A stretch of DNA of 64,000 nucleotides from Xestospongia bergquistia (lineage: Eukaryota > Porifera > Demospongiae > Haplosclerida > Petrosiidae): NCBI GenBank assembly GCA_963965975.1, contig OZ014423.1, positions 1,860,001-1,924,000 of the forward strand, written 5' to 3'. The notes under the pieces are model-generated. The model made no database searches and was not told where the DNA came from. It worked only from the letters and a program-made list of their open reading frames with translations. This document shows positions 11,625 through 26,100 of the stretch, piece by piece; position 1 is the stretch's first letter; each line of letters begins with the position of its first letter. The translations under genes and the position numbers were made by a program.

Positions 11625-13318
11625 AAGTTAGCTATTGAGCTATAGTCATAAGGGAGATATTTTTTCTAATAGAATTACAGATTATATTTATGATTGTAAA
11701 CTGATACAAAATAACAGTTATAAATGTGTTGGAAGTTAATTGTAAAATCAATGTAAATGTTTTTAAACCTTTCATTGTATGCATCATTGATTGGTTGTTT
11801 TAACCAATAACATGCTTGTCTATTTGTTGTAGTCCCAATAGATTTCCTATAATATGCATATTAACTGCGCATGCTATGAGTGAAATTACAATAACAAGGA
11901 AAATAAAGCTATGACAAGCATACACTCCCTCAAATTTTATACCTGTATATAACAGTGCATGTATAAAATGTATAATGCATGTTAAAATTATATTTAAAAT
12001 AAAGTTCAGTACATTACTATATTGTGTATTCACAAATATACACCACTTTATTAGATATAAACATCATATCCTCTAATCTATGAAGGAGTGTACCCTAACC
12101 ATACTGTTCATTGTGTGGCTTTGTTCCTTATCATAATTTAACTCACAGCAACTATGACAGTCTTATTATCTATGCATGCTCAATAGACATTTTAGTTGGT
12201 AAATATGATTATAGTATAATTATCATTTTAGTAGTGACATATAGAATTCAATGATAGCTGATATAAACAAATATTTATCTATATCAGCAATTATAACAAT
12301 TAAGGTTTTTACATTTTTTTTTTAAATTCATTTTTTTGGCATCTACAACAAATTTACGTCAATATTTACAACAGCTTATTTCCCTGTGAAATGATAAATG
12401 GAAGTAGGTTGAATTGGAAAAATTGTATATATAGAGAACTATAACATTGCATGATACGGTAATAAAATTACATGCTCCAATTTTGCTTATAGTGGAGCCC
12501 ATGATATATAGCATCAAATTTGTAGAAGCATTGAATAACTAGTAATGAACAATAATCCTGCTTTTCTATATGGAATTATATATATCAGTGTAAAAAGCAA
12601 TTTAACCAATATATTATACACTGAAAAAAAGCATTTTGTCATTTTAACTGAGATCTTTGTTACCGCAGTTTCATTATATGATGTGAAACCATTCCAAGTT
12701 GCTACAAGACCAAAACTAGTGTAACTTGATATGGATAAAGCCAACTAGTTGCATCTACAACCACATTACTTTTATACCCTAGTAATTGATCATGGCTTCA
12801 ATTAAAGCTATAAGCAATTACTATTTCAACTGAAACTAATCCAGTTAGTTAAATTGAAATAGCATCTACCTCTCCCTCACAATTTGTATTATTGGACATA
12901 AACTACAAAGAGTACATTTTGGCTTTAATTTGGCTTTATACATACTGAGTTAAATCAGTTTTGGCTTTGTGGTAACTCAATATTGTGCTTACATCATACT
13001 GATGAGATTATGGTAACAAAGACAATGGTTAAAATAACAATGCTATTTTAAGTGTACATGCAGGTTGTAAGTAACACAATTGATTGATGCAATTTGAAAG
13101 TGAATGTAATGGTGTACATTTGATAACAGTCAATAGTCAATGCCATAAGACAATAGTTATTATATTTACTTTCAGTTTGCATCAAATAATTTTGCTAAAT
13201 AAAACGTATATAACTATGGTTAAATTAACCAATCGGTTTTTACAGTGAATTAAATATACAGTATATTAAAAAAAACTAATTACAAGATATAATAGAGAGT
13301 TTAATATTGCACAAAAAA

Positions 13319-13362
<44 letters not shown>

Positions 13363-14258
13363 CAAGGTGGAAGTCTCTATCACATTTATAAACCAAAAGC
13401 TAAAGGCATCAATTTTAATATAAATGTCATAGAGTTAGACCAACACCATATTATATATGAACTGACTTCTATCATGTAGCAACAGTAGCATATAGCTACT
13501 TGTTCATGTGCTCTAACAACACTAATACTATAAAAGAGCTTACTGTTTAAAATATAATCGAGCAATCTAGTGAGACAACTGATAATCCAAAGCGAGTTAG
13601 TTTCTGCTTCGATCTCAAGCAAATTTTTGAACCCCTTATGAAGCATTTTGACTAGTCAATTGACTACATTAAAATTATATATAATGAATGTATACAAACA
13701 AAGTATACTCTAGTCACATTGAGTGTGACTAGAGGAATTTATGACAAGAAGGATGTCATCAATGTAATCATGGGTGTGGCTATGTAGCTTAAACATGCAA
13801 GTCATATTGACATATAACAATTGCAATCAAGATTGCTTTGCCCTGATTATTTGTTAATTTTGCCTTGTAAGAATTTTTCAATTGCATGTTTTAAGTGTTT
13901 CTGTTGCAAAATGAGAATGCACACAGTACATAAATGATAGTTAACCATAGTGATATGTAAACTATATGTGACATCACACAACTCTGGAGTGTGAAGAACA
14001 CCATTCATTTTATATGGGATATCACTTTATTGTGAAGACATTGTCACAATATTCAGGATATTGTAAGCACTTTTGCAAGCACTAATGAATGGTGTAAATC
14101 ACCAGAGATAGAACATTGAGTCAAACTCAATGCAACCTGAACAGAATATGGTAGGGATAGCACTTCCTTTTTTAGAAATGCTTTATTTACTTGTTTGCTT
14201 ATAGCATAGACAATAATGTTACATTATCAACTTACAACTCAGAATGTATCTTATTTAG
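11625..14258. other. Intergenic DNA between the orphan gene and coiled-coil copy 3
   Basis: About 2.6 kb without a supported coding region. Parts are duplicated at 7.2-8.6 kb. Fragments near 12580 and 13215-13245 carry CACTGTAAAAA/TTTTTACAGTG-type ends next to AACCAAT, like the MITE at 45.87 kb, so a decayed relative may sit here. Confidence 0.4.
13319..13362. repeat. TA dinucleotide microsatellite
   Basis: About 21 uninterrupted TA copies. Confidence 0.9.
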
Positions 14259-15218
14259 GACAGAACAGCTGAACCAGTAGTTTTACTCAAAAACTGGATG
14301 CCAAACAAAGTGAATGAATATGATGACAGGGCATATACACATGTTAATAGTATCCTTACTAACAAAACTAATTTGTCTCCTACACCTGACATCAACCTAT
14401 TGCTTGAGGAGGCCCTAAGGAAAATACAATACTTAGACGCCAATTACCAGAAAATGGCACAAGATGTTGAAGTTCTGCGCTTGGCTGTTACTCAACAAGA
14501 GCAAGAAAAAGTTGCTTATTACCGTACCATTTCAAAGTTGGTGGTTCGAGATGTGATCATGGCTGCCAAAACTAAAAGTAGTTTTCAAGAAGTACAAGAA
14601 ATCCAGTCCAGACATGATGTTGCACTCCAACACCATCAGAGTAAGCTAACAGCACATCAAAAAAGTATGAATAAGTTTAAGGCAGGTATGAAACTCAACA
14701 ATGAGTGTCTGGTTTCCTATAAAGAGAGTCTTGAAGCTCTAAAAGCTACTCAAGCTCAGCACAGTGATAGAATGGATACTACAGATGAAAAGTTTGAAGA
14801 TTTGATATCAAAAATGCAAATGGATGAGAGGAATGCTCGAAGACGATCCAGAACTGGATCACAACTTGAAGAATCCACTGGAGTATATCGAGAACCATCT
14901 CGTGAGGAGTTAAAACAATCACTCAAAGGAGTACATCATAATATCTCTCTAACAAGATCATACAAGCAGCATGAAGTCGATCGTCCAAGATTAGACAGTG
15001 GTGTTAGTATTGGTACTATGAGAAGTGCTAAAAGCATAGAACTTCTTTCAGATGAATGTTCCACATCATCTTTACCCATAACTAGTCCTGCAATTGATTC
15101 TGGTTTTAATTCCTTAGTGACAAGTCAAGACACCAGCTTATCTCAACTTGATACTAGTCGAGGTTGTGATAGCTTTATCCCAATGAAGTCAATATCAGAA
15201 GCTACTACTGACTCTTGA
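14259..15218 (+). CDS. Coiled-coil protein, 3' terminal exon (unit 3); function unknown
   Basis: Opens after a ttatttag acceptor and is continuous to the stop at 15218. There are 13 conserved codons (DRTAEPVVLLKNW) before the internal ATG at 14298, then 306 residues. As in unit 1 the true start should be in an upstream exon that I cannot place. Residues 25-180 are a long coiled coil (LLLEEALRKIQYLDANYQKM and an ALKATQAQHSDRMDTTDEKF stretch). The C-terminal third is basic then Ser/Thr-rich (NARRRSRTGSQLEES; DSGVSIGTMRSAKSIELLSD) and probably disordered. It is the intact relative of the pseudogene at 8590 and shares its first about 20 residues with the exon at 2166. It ends 299 bp before the AQR stop codon, tail to tail. 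Confidence 0.7.
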   Translation, partial: DRTAEPVVLLKNWMPNKVNEYDDRAYTHVNSILTNKTNLSPTPDINLLLEEALRKIQYLDANYQKMAQDVEVLRLAVTQQEQEKVAYYRTISKLVVRDVIMAAKTKSSFQEVQEIQSRHDVALQHHQSKLTAHQKSMNKFKAGMKLNNECLVSYKESLEALKATQAQHSDRMDTTDEKFEDLISKMQMDERNARRRSRTGSQLEESTGVYREPSREELKQSLKGVHHNISLTRSYKQHEVDRPRLDSGVSIGTMRSAKSIELLSDECSTSSLPITSPAIDSGFNSLVTSQDTSLSQLDTSRGCDSFIPMKSISEATTDS

Positions 15219-15517
15219 AGTAATCTTGATGTACATTGTTGCATAATTAACACATAAGATAGATGACATTATATGTGCTGCACTAAATTTTTTTAATATT
15301 ATATTTAATAGCATGTGTTTTCTATATAGTAGGCTTATGCAGGGTTCACCTACTTTTTGCCTACTACACTGTTGTGTGTGTATGTGTGTTGGCAGTTATG
15401 GTAAAATAAGGACTGACTGCAACAAGTGATATATGATTTTAGGCTTGACCTAAATTCCAATTAATACCCAAAAAGTTTAATTGCCAACTATTACATATAG
15501 TACATAATGTGTTGTAT

Positions 15518-18500
15518 CTATTGTTCCATTGGTTCAGTTTCTGTTTCTGTGACTTGTTGATTTGTTACTTCTTGTTTCTCCTCTACTGTTTCTTCTTCAG
15601 TAGTACTAGTGTGACTTTCAGTAGCAGGAATAGTTTCTGCATCATGTGTTGTAACAGACATCTCTGACTCTAGAGGAAGCTGGTTCTCGATTTCCAAAGA
15701 AATACTTTCTGTTCTCTCCTCAGATAAATCTCCCATTTCCATTTCTCTACCATTCTGCTCAATTGGGGCACTCTCTTCCTGATGTGGTTGAAATAAGGGA
15801 GGAGTGCCTTCAGGTGGAGGAACCAGTTTTTGGGTACTCTGTAGAGCTTGGACTCGTGTATGATACTCTCTATATACTAGTTGAGCTAGGAAAGGCATAT
15901 CAGGAACCATCAGGACAGGAGATATAGGAGGATGATCATACTAAAAGAAAGAAATTCACTTGAACCATTTAGTGTATTCAGGTACAAGATCATAAGCTAT
16001 ATTAATGCAATATCTACATTTTAGATTGTCTACTGGTACTTTTTTTACATTAAAATGTGAGCATGTAATAAATAGTGGCTTGCAAATACAACTAACTTAC
16101 AGGTCGCTGTGTAGGGTAGAACTCATCTGGTACTAAATGTAATCTTACAGGTCTTTTCATTAGCTATATAAAGGAGTCCTTCATTATTAGGTAATATTAA
16201 TAGTTGAGCTTACCAAATTAAAAGCTGGTTGTAGCTCAATACAATGTCTAAATAAAGATACTCTTGCTAAAATATAGAGACCAAGACGTGCCCTTGACAT
16301 GGCTACTACTAATCGTCTCACATCACGAAGATGACCAACATGTTTTGTACGTACAAGAGAAATAATAATATAATCATTTTGTTGTCCTTGATAACGATCT
16401 ACTGTTGTCACCTAACATGGACAGAATACATGTATATTGTGTGATATATAAAATACCTTCTCTGGTAGACCAAAGACAGGATTATGAGCACATCTCCTCC
16501 GAAGGACATCTCTTATCAGATGTTTCTGACCATTATATGTTGTAAGGATAGCTATCTTATCTGGAGGATAACCTTGTAGTCTCATATACATATATAGAGC
16601 AACAGCATACTCTGCCTCACCTAGATTCTAGAGAGAGAGAATACGAAAGGAGAGAGTTTGTTAATATTTCTAGTCTACTATTTACCTGGTAGAAGTATGG
16701 GGTGGGTGTGGTCTCTCCAACTCCATTAAAATCTTCTACATTAATTAATTGATAATCAAATTCAAATCCAGGGTTTGAAACCAGATACTCAGGAGACGTC
16801 AAAACATGTGGAAGGTTACCAAGTGTCTCATATCGCCAGTTATAAAGGGAACAGAGAGAAGGTTTTGCTCTACCTTGTGCATCTAACTGTATCACAGGAA
16901 CACCCAGTCGAACAAATCTTGTAAACATAGACTGCTCCATGTTAGAGAATTTCTGAAATGCCATGTTCTTAATAACAGGAGGTAACTGCAAGAGAAAGAA
17001 ATATTAGTACAGTTTGTGCTTACTATTCATAAAACTAGAGTCCATGTAATGTCCATGTATTGTATACTAACTGATTATACCTGATGATGATCTCCAATCA
17101 TTATGACTCTCTTTAATCTGTTGTGACCATCTTCAGGAGTCTAATAGAATTACATATTATATGGTAAGTGTACATGTACATGTATATGGTCTGATAGTAC
17201 CTGTAACATTAGTGGAATAAATGTTTCCACTTCAAGTATTTGAGCTGCTTCTTCCATCAACACATTATCATACTATAAGAGAGAGATAACAGAATAACAA
17301 TGACAGACATTTAACTAACCTTGAATGCTAACTCTACCAAGTCTTTTCTCTTCAAAGCTGCATGAGTACATGTAAGGGCAATGATTTTAGCTTCTTTAAT
17401 AAGGAGATAGTTCACACGATCACGACTACTTCTGAGCAGTTCAAATGCTCTAAATTCCTGACAATTAAAGTAGTATAGATATCAACACACACAGTATACT
17501 CACTTCAAGTTGATTAAAGATTTTATGAATATGTCGATAACATCCCTAAATAAATGACAGTATACAATAAAACAAGTAATAACATAATTAAGTACTTGTG
17601 TTTGTAGAGATGGCTACATCGTTACATATTGTTATCTTACCTCAGCAATTTCCCAGTCTTCACCGAAACTCTCCCCTTTAAACAGAGGTTGTGGAGCATT
17701 AGCAAAGTACTTAGTAAATGGAAACAGTTCACATATTGCTGTAATCCCTTCAGGCTACAAGGAGTAAGGTATAAATAACTCATATACATGTACAAGATAT
17801 GAAGATACCTTGTTTTTAAGAGATTTGATTTTATTACAATATTGTTCCCAACGACATAGTACCTAAATATATATATATATATATATAATGTATATAAACA
17901 ATGTTGGTTATATTCAAGTGGTATATTAAAATATGAATACACACTCTTCAATTACATTTACTGTAGATTGGTACAAGAGCATACTTGATAGAGGAAGAAA
18001 TGACCAGCTGTTTCACAAGTGTATGACACATCTCCCGAAACGTCAAGACTTTTCTGTAACCTCTCAACTTCCTGGAGTAACTCCATTCTCAGAGCTAAAA
18101 TAAAATTGACTCTTCCATATCTGCATGGCAAAAAAAAGTGTGAACATGATAATGTTATGATTATCAATGTAGACAATACCTGCTAAAATCTTTTTCTGTC
18201 TGAAGTTCTTCCTCACCATGACCCAGACGAAGTAGATGTCTTTCCTCAATATCAAGCTCCATGATCTTCTCAAATAATTGATTTAATGCCTTTAAGACAA
18301 AAAATGTAAATACAAATAGAAAAATGCTTTTGTTAGATAAACAATATATAAGTTTGATCAAAACATAACACATTATATAATAGAATTGTTTTCCTTCAAT
18401 ATGTTTGACAAAGGTACTTAGACTTTACAATTACATCACATCTTAACAATCTTTATTCTTTTTAAACAAATTACTGATGTACCTGATTGGAGTGGGTGAC

Positions 18501-21500
18501 CAGGAGTGTTCTCTGTTCAGGAAAGTTGTGATAAATGTTGGAGATAATTTGAACAGCTACATCAGTTTTACCAGTACCAGGTGGACCTACAACTACTGAT
18601 AATCCAGGCTGCATACCAGATTTAATAGCCTCTACTTGTGTAGGTGTAAATGGTATAGTATTCCTACAAAATAGAACATAAAAATTAGAGAGTCCACCTG
18701 TCTGTTTATATGTCTCTGTTTGGTTACCTTTTAGGTTGATTATAAGGGTATGGTCCTCTATTAATGATAGTGTATGGTTCTACAAGTAATACTGGTTTAC
18801 TAGTAGTATCCTCCACTGGTAGTTTGCGTTTTAAGCCGATAGTTACTTTGTCATCTGGAAAGGTCAATCTAAACAGAAAACAGGAGTTACTAAAATTAGG
18901 AGAATTATGAACTAACTTGAATGGAGGGACTTGTTTAGCAGGATCATCAACTACACACTAAGGGAAGGAGAGATATCAATGTAGATGTCAATGTTACATT
19001 TATTACCTTAATTTGATACTGAGGAAAGGAGTCTTGTAGATGATCCAGAGATAAGAAAGTATCATTAAAATCTAGCAATTTAATCTGCTGGGGCATCCTA
19101 ACAAAACCACACCCCTAATAAACAATAGCCTTACAAGCACTGACCTAGTATAATGAGCTGCAGCTGGATCACCATAACCGAGGAATATATCATGTATCCA
19201 ATCTGGGACAACACAATCAGTGTTCATTAGATCTCTGATAGCTTCCAACACTGCCTATTATATTATAAAACATTTATACATGTACATGTATAAATGTTTG
19301 TGTATGAAGTACCTTAAAGTTGTTTTCTTTTGGTTTTCTTCTCATGAAAATGTTAAAAGTTTCATAAACATCCTAATATAAATTAAATACATGTATTTTC
19401 CATGTATTTAATATGTACCTCTTCCCCTTTAACAATTCTCTCCATATCTTTCTGATATTGGTTAGTATCAAGCCACACCCTAAATGTACGAAAGTCACCC
19501 TTGATTGTTGGTTTGGGTTCTGGTCCTATAACAAAAACATAATATACACACATTTGTACATGTACATCTACCAATCAGACCAACCAACTAACCTTCTTCA
19601 ATAACTTTCCCTTCATTATCTAACATGCCCTCAATTTCACATCCTCTTACATAGGCCACTCCAATCTACATAAACAATGCATGTAAAATTGTAAATGTAT
19701 GTACATGTACCATAATTACTCAGATAATTCAATGTACATACATTCCTGGAAGGCAACATAAAATCATGGAAGTAAGTAAATGTGTTAACTGTTATTATGT
19801 ATTTTGTTTTGATCTATGAGGTAAGTATCTCCATGAGGTGAGTGTTTCTATGAGGTAAATGTCAGTGGAGTGACCCTCAAAATATAATATGATTAAATGC
19901 CAACATGTTACAATTGTACTATTATCTGTAAATCACATCTACACTATTTTCAAGGTCTCATAGATGTTAGAGGAACACTTTATTATTGGTCCTCCTTAGT
20001 AGTACTGGACATAATCTATATTACATGAGATTATATCTCTTTGTCTAACCTGTTCAGCAAAATTCTTGCTAGAATCATATTTTTCATTGAGACCCATCTG
20101 AGCTTTAATTCCAATTAAAAAACAAACATCATGTTTTCTTAAATCTACATGTAAATAAATAAATAAATAATGTTTGTTGATCCATAAAATATTTTATCCA
20201 TCCATCAGTCCATTCTCACTTTCCCATTCCATTCCAACAGTGTCTTTTGCTTTCACTGCAAACTTGATATCAGCTCTTACTCGTGATGGTCTGTTCTCAC
20301 CAACTCGTGGTTTACCAACCTAATATTATTAACACACACACTCTCCATATTATTATTATATAACTAACCTCAACAACAGTGAATGATACAATAGGCTGTG
20401 CCATACGTGCCCATCCTGCAAACTGAGTCTCACCTTCGGGGTTCACCCTAGAATATTGAGAAGTTAATGATTACTAATTTAATTATAGACATACCAAGGT
20501 TTCATTCTGGTCACTACATCTTCAACATCTTCTCTGATCTCATCTGATGTTAAAAACAAGATAAATTACAATAAGACTAATAGTATACATGTATACAGGT
20601 ACATGTACAGAAATACATGTAATTTAATGTAGACACTAATAAGTTACTAACTTACAAGTTGATTCTAATCTGAATAGGACAAAATTTCTCAACAAATAAT
20701 CATGAAGAGTTAAAAATTGGAGATTAAGTTTAGGCAATGCAAAACAACCTACAACGTAGACAGTAAGTATTATACACAGTTATTACTAACTGACCTTCTC
20801 CCTCAAAGTACTCATGAGGCACAACACTCTCGTCCCAGAGGACTTCTTCTGTGGGATATAGAGGCATACTGTTTAGAGCTTCTAGTTGAGAAGGCCGCCT
20901 CTCATGTTGAGCTATGAGAATTTCGAGAAGAAATTTAGGAGAATATGTGGTATTTTGATCTTCTTCTAGTTCAGGTATCAGACAAAGGTGAGCTGCAATC
21001 TTGTGTAGAATATCAACACTACAAGTATGAACAATGACATTAACAAATAAGAGTTAATGATATAAGAATTAATGAATGGATGGAGGATGAACAATGCCTG
21101 TTAAACTATTAATCACAATATAACAATGACTAACAAAAAAGAAGACACTGCATTTACAACAAAGCAAGTACTAATACATATTCCAATTAAAAAACAGCAT
21201 ATTCTAATTAAAGCACATTTTATAGGTACCTTAAAGCACTGAAGTGTTTATGCAGAGCCGTTCTAGTATCTACACTAGCCACATTAGACAATGAAAACTG
21301 ACGTAAATCAGGAAATAATTTAAATGCAGCTAATTGAAGTGATGTGATACGTTTGTAATGAGAGGTGGTCATATCATGTTCTGTAAGTGGTTCACCAGTA
21401 TGGTTATCTACCTCAAAACCAACATAGAACTTCAACCTCTCTAGTAACTAAAAACAAGTTAACATATGTCATCCTAACTAGTATTACTAACTTGAAAGAA

Positions 21501-22921
21501 TAGATGACCCTCTGGTTCTCTTTGAGCAAGACTAGACTGATAGCATTGGACCTATAACAAACAAAAATAATGAATACATTGTGTAAACATGTACATGTAC
21601 ACATAAACATGTACACAATTACATGTACTTGTATCTTATATACTTACAACAAAGTGCATGTCATCAAGAAGAGTAATGAAAAATCTTCGTGTTAAAGGTT
21701 GACACTACAACAATAACTGCTCATTACAAAATGTAGAGTCATTGGTCCTCCTTACCACTAAATCTGTAACTAGTTCAAGAAACTTCTCACAGTAACTAGT
21801 AAAAACTGTAGAAATAGTACCTAAATATTAAAAATATTAGTTATATATGGATGTTTGTTAAATATAATGTACCTTGAAGAGGTAATTGATTCAAAATTTT
21901 AAAGAAAATATTAATTAAATTAAACAAAAAACTTCGCTCCTTTAATTGCCTATAATAATAATGATTACATAATGTTTAAATATAATAGACTAACTTTGAT
22001 AGACTAGACTCGTCCATTTGTTTGTCTCGTTTTTGTAAAACTGTCCAATACTTTTTTAACTTTGGGAATTTTTTTAACTCCTGTTGTAATCGACTCTATA
22101 GATTATAACATGTGATTACATATTAAAACAATTAATACAATAACTTACAGTTTGTAATTGAGTCCAAATACCTAATGATACCAACTTCTGTACTTCATTT
22201 CTTAATAGTTCTATCTCCTAAAGACATTATAAATTATAATTATTGTTATATTAAAAGTTAGTTACCAAACTATTAAAACTGTGAATAAGAAATGAGAACA
22301 AGGCTGTCTTCTCTTGAATGTCTTGTTCTTTCATCTTAGAAGAGAAAGATAATACATACAAATACATTATAAGTTTACTCACTTCTACTGACTGCAGACA
22401 TATGTCCAACACACAAGAAAAGAAGTTTGAGAACTTGTCTGTGTTATTTTCAAAAATCTATATACATGTACATATTAACATAAAATTTCTTTGACATAAA
22501 AACTAACTTTCCACGCTGGAACACGCTCTTTAAATTTCTCATTAACCATCAATACCATTGATATAATATATGCTTTATTACCTATCTCAGGATTAAAAAA
22601 TGGCCAGAGATATTGCTCCAAGTATTGACTGCTCTCTAAACTATTAGCCAAACGACTACAATCACTAAAGACACAATGTTAAGATCATAACTCTTCATTA
22701 TATGATAATACTTTGAATTGATGACTCTTTCGTAGATATTGTCTATTAATACAGTATCAACTTCTCGCTTTTCTATTGGAATATCAGGACCCCATACTTG
22801 GTGAGCAGTCTAAATAGAAACATATAAACAATATTATAACAACAATGGTAGATACCTGGAGTAACTGATGTTGTTCTTTGAGAAAATCTGGCGTTGCTAC
22901 TTTCCTCTTTCTGGACATCAT
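15518..22921 (-). CDS. AQR: Aquarius, intron-binding spliceosomal RNA helicase, complete gene
   Basis: Split into roughly 30 small exons with short introns, from [20 protein letters not shown] at 22921 to the stop at 15518. Animal AQR is an SF1 helicase of the intron-binding complex that contacts the intron upstream of the branch point in the spliceosome. The N-terminal half holds the helical-repeat and beta-rich exons ([20 protein letters not shown] near 21400; [17 protein letters not shown] near 19470). The C-terminal half has [15 protein letters not shown] (near 18590), [20 protein letters not shown] (18200), EEAAQ in place of the usual DExx (17250), [20 protein letters not shown] (16950), [19 protein letters not shown] (16380), and the MSRARLG motif. 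The tail after [15 protein letters not shown] is acidic and Glu/Thr-rich and diverges fastest. It begins only 192 bp after the stop codon of the Ki-67-like gene on the same strand. Exact exon borders were not all traced. Confidence 0.93.
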
Positions 22922-23113
22922 TGTGAGAAGAACCTAAAAGGCGTGGTTGAACAGCACGTGTTTGTTCTGTTTGAGCGCCTATTACATGGACGGCGCTTAA
23001 AATAAAATGTTTTTAAATACTACGAACTTCAAAATATGCAAAATTAAAATATAAGTCAATAATATTATTATTATTACATTGTTATGTTATACTACATGTT
23101 GTTATTATGAGTT

Positions 23114-26100
23114 TTAATGATGAATAGTTTTGTCACGAAGACGAGATGATCTTCGCAGTGGTGCAACAGGCATGTTAGTCTTGGCATTTTTCTTTTGTTC
23201 TTTGACATTTGTCACCTTAGTCATTTCAATGATTGGTTCATGTTGAGGTTGGCTACGTAGTCTGTGTTGTTTTTGGATTGGCTTTACCTCTTGAGGCATA
23301 ACCTCAGATTGAGCTTGACTGCGAAGCTTGTAGCATTTCACTGGTGGTTCTTTGTTCATTGATTCAGGTTGAGATTGGTCTCGAAGTCTACGTGCTTTAC
23401 GTATTGGCTCTTTCTGTTGAGATGTATCCTCAGGCTGTGGTTGAGTTTGGCTACGAAGAGTGCGCCTTGATTCTTGTTGTGATGCAACTTCAGTGGCTTT
23501 AGGTTTAGTTTTACAAACCTTCATCTGTCTCTGAATTGGCTGTTCATTTTCAGTTTCAGAATGAGCATTATGAAGTTGATATCTTGTTTGTCTTCCTTCA
23601 CTTGGTTCATCTTCATTTACTTTAGATGGGATGGCTTGAGAAAGAGATGTTCCCAATGGAAGCATCTCTGATTGTACATTCATTGCAGAGCGAGTCACTC
23701 GACGAGGAACTTTAGGTAAAAGAATTCGTTTCTTTTTTGGTGCTCTATGTCTCTTGCCAGCACATTGAGCAATCTCAGTACTAGCTTCTGATTGGAAGAG
23801 AAATGGCTCAAAGTATTTGTCAGGATTGTCTCCAGGTTTTGATAAAGCAAACAGATTCTTTAAAGATATAGGATCAACAATAGGTGATTGGAAGTATATT
23901 TCCGTAACTTTCTTTCGTTTGTTATTATTCTCAGGGGTAGAGTCAACAGTGGACCAGACTCTCTTACGTGATACAGGACGAGAAAGTTGAACCACTTTTC
24001 TTGGAGAGGGTGGAACTTTAGTTGTTGTTGCACGAAGAAAATGCTGAGCTCTGATTTCATTTTGCATTTCTAATGACATTATGCGTTTAGTTGGCTTAAG
24101 TTTGGGTTGTCCTTCTATTTCTAGTCTAATAGCAGTTGGCAGTGACTTCATTGTTTTACGAAGAACAGGTTTTGATTCAATATTTTTACGAAGAGGTGTT
24201 GGCAAAGATCTTTTAGTTTTGCGAAGGGTTGGCATTGATTCTATATCTATACGAAGAGGTTTTGGCATAGATTTCTTTGTTTTGCGAAGGGTAGGTTTGG
24301 ATTCAATTTCTTTGCGAAGAGGAGTAGCCATGGATTTCTTGGTTTTTCGTAATGTAGGTTTAGATTCAATGTCTTTACGTATAGGAGTAGCCAAAGATTT
24401 CTTGAGCTTATGAAGGGTAGGTCTAGACTCAATTTCTTTGCGAAGAGGAGTAGCCATGGATTTCTTGGTTTTTCGTAATGTAGGTTTAGATTCAATGTCT
24501 TTACGTAGAGGAGTAGCCAAAGATTTCTTGAGCTTATGAAGGGTAGGTCTAGACTCAATTTCTTTGCGAAGAGGAGTAGCTATGGATTTCTTGGTTTTTC
24601 GTAATGTAGGTTTAGATTCAATGTCTTTACGTAGAGGAGTAGCCAAAGATTTCTTGAGCTTATGAAGGGTAGGTCTAGACTCAATTTCTTTGCGAAGAGG
24701 AGTAGCCATGGATTTCTTGGTTTTTCGTAATGTAGGTTTAGATTCAATGTCTTTACGTAGAGGAGTAGCCAAAGATTTTTTGAGCTTACGAAGAGTAGGT
24801 TTGGACTCAATTTCTTTGCGAAGAGGAGTAGCCAAAGATTTTTTGAGCTTACGAAGGGTAGGTCTAGACTCAATTTCTTTGCGAAGAGGAGTAGCTATGG
24901 ATTTCTTGGTTTTTCGTAATGTAGGTTTAGATTCAATGTCTTTACGTAGAGGAGTAGCCAAAGATTTTTTGAGCTTACGAAGGGTAGGTTTGGACTCAAT
25001 TTCTTTGCGAAGGGGAGTAGCCATGGATTTCTTGGTTTTTCGTAATTTAGGTTTAGATTCAATGTCTTTACGTACAGGAGTAGCCAAAGATTTTTTGAGC
25101 TTACGAAGAGTAGGTTTGGACTCAATTTCTTTGCGAAGAGGAGTAGCCAAAGATTTTTTGGTTTTTCGTAATGCAGGTTTTGATTCAATGTCTTTACGTA
25201 CAGGAGTAGCCAAAGATTTTTTGAGCTTACGAAGAGCTGGTCGAGATTTAATGCTTGCTCTCAAAGGTGTAGGTAAAGAGTGCTTGGTAGCTCGAAGTAA
25301 AGGTCGAGTTTTTATAGCTTCTTTAATTGGTGTGGGTAACGATTGCTTTGTTTTTCGTAAAGAAGGTTTCTCCTTTATTGCATTTCTAACAGGTGTTGGC
25401 AGAGAAAGCTTGGATTTTTTTAAAGGAGGAGCATCTTGTATAGCTTCTCTAAAAGGAGTTGGGAGTGATCTTTTAGGTGGACGAAATGAAGGGCTACTAG
25501 TACTAGCTCTAGTTAGTGGTGTTGTTGGTTGGTTTGAGCTTTGTTCAGAGGTGACTGCTTGGGGAGTTGAAGAGTTGATGGAATTGCATGACAATTCTAG
25601 TTTATTTGGCAAGCTACCACGTTTAAGGGGAGTGTTAGCTGGAAGAGTTTCATCAAAATATTCAGGAGAAAGGATAGGACCAAAGGAAACATTAAAAGAC
25701 CTTCTTGAAGACCTCCTTTTCTTTGTCATATGTGACACAGAGGGCTCAGACACAGGAGAAAATTCTGGAACCTTATCTTCTTCACAATGCTCATTGCTCT
25801 CTGGTATTGCTTTTAAAACAGATGTGTTACCCAAACTTTGGAAACGACGCGACTTCTTTCGATTTGGTATGGGAGTAGGTACCTTTTTTTCAGAGCCCTA
25901 AAATAAATAGAGACTTATTAATGTTTAGTTAACATTTGTTATAGTATAATTCAATGAAGGAATCATGATTAGAGTGTGTGTTAACGTAACAAACATACAA
26001 AGGATGACTCCTCTGATATCTCTATATTTTCCTTGTTATGTTCAGAAGTACAGGGACTTAAAAATCCCGACATCTGATAAATTCAGGAAATGAATCCAAA

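Noticed and set aside
24690-25901. 403-codon open frame on + antisense to the Ki-67-like gene
   Set aside because: It follows the repeat period exactly and has no splice or start support. The minus-strand frame has FHA and PP1 motifs, so this is a repeat shadow.
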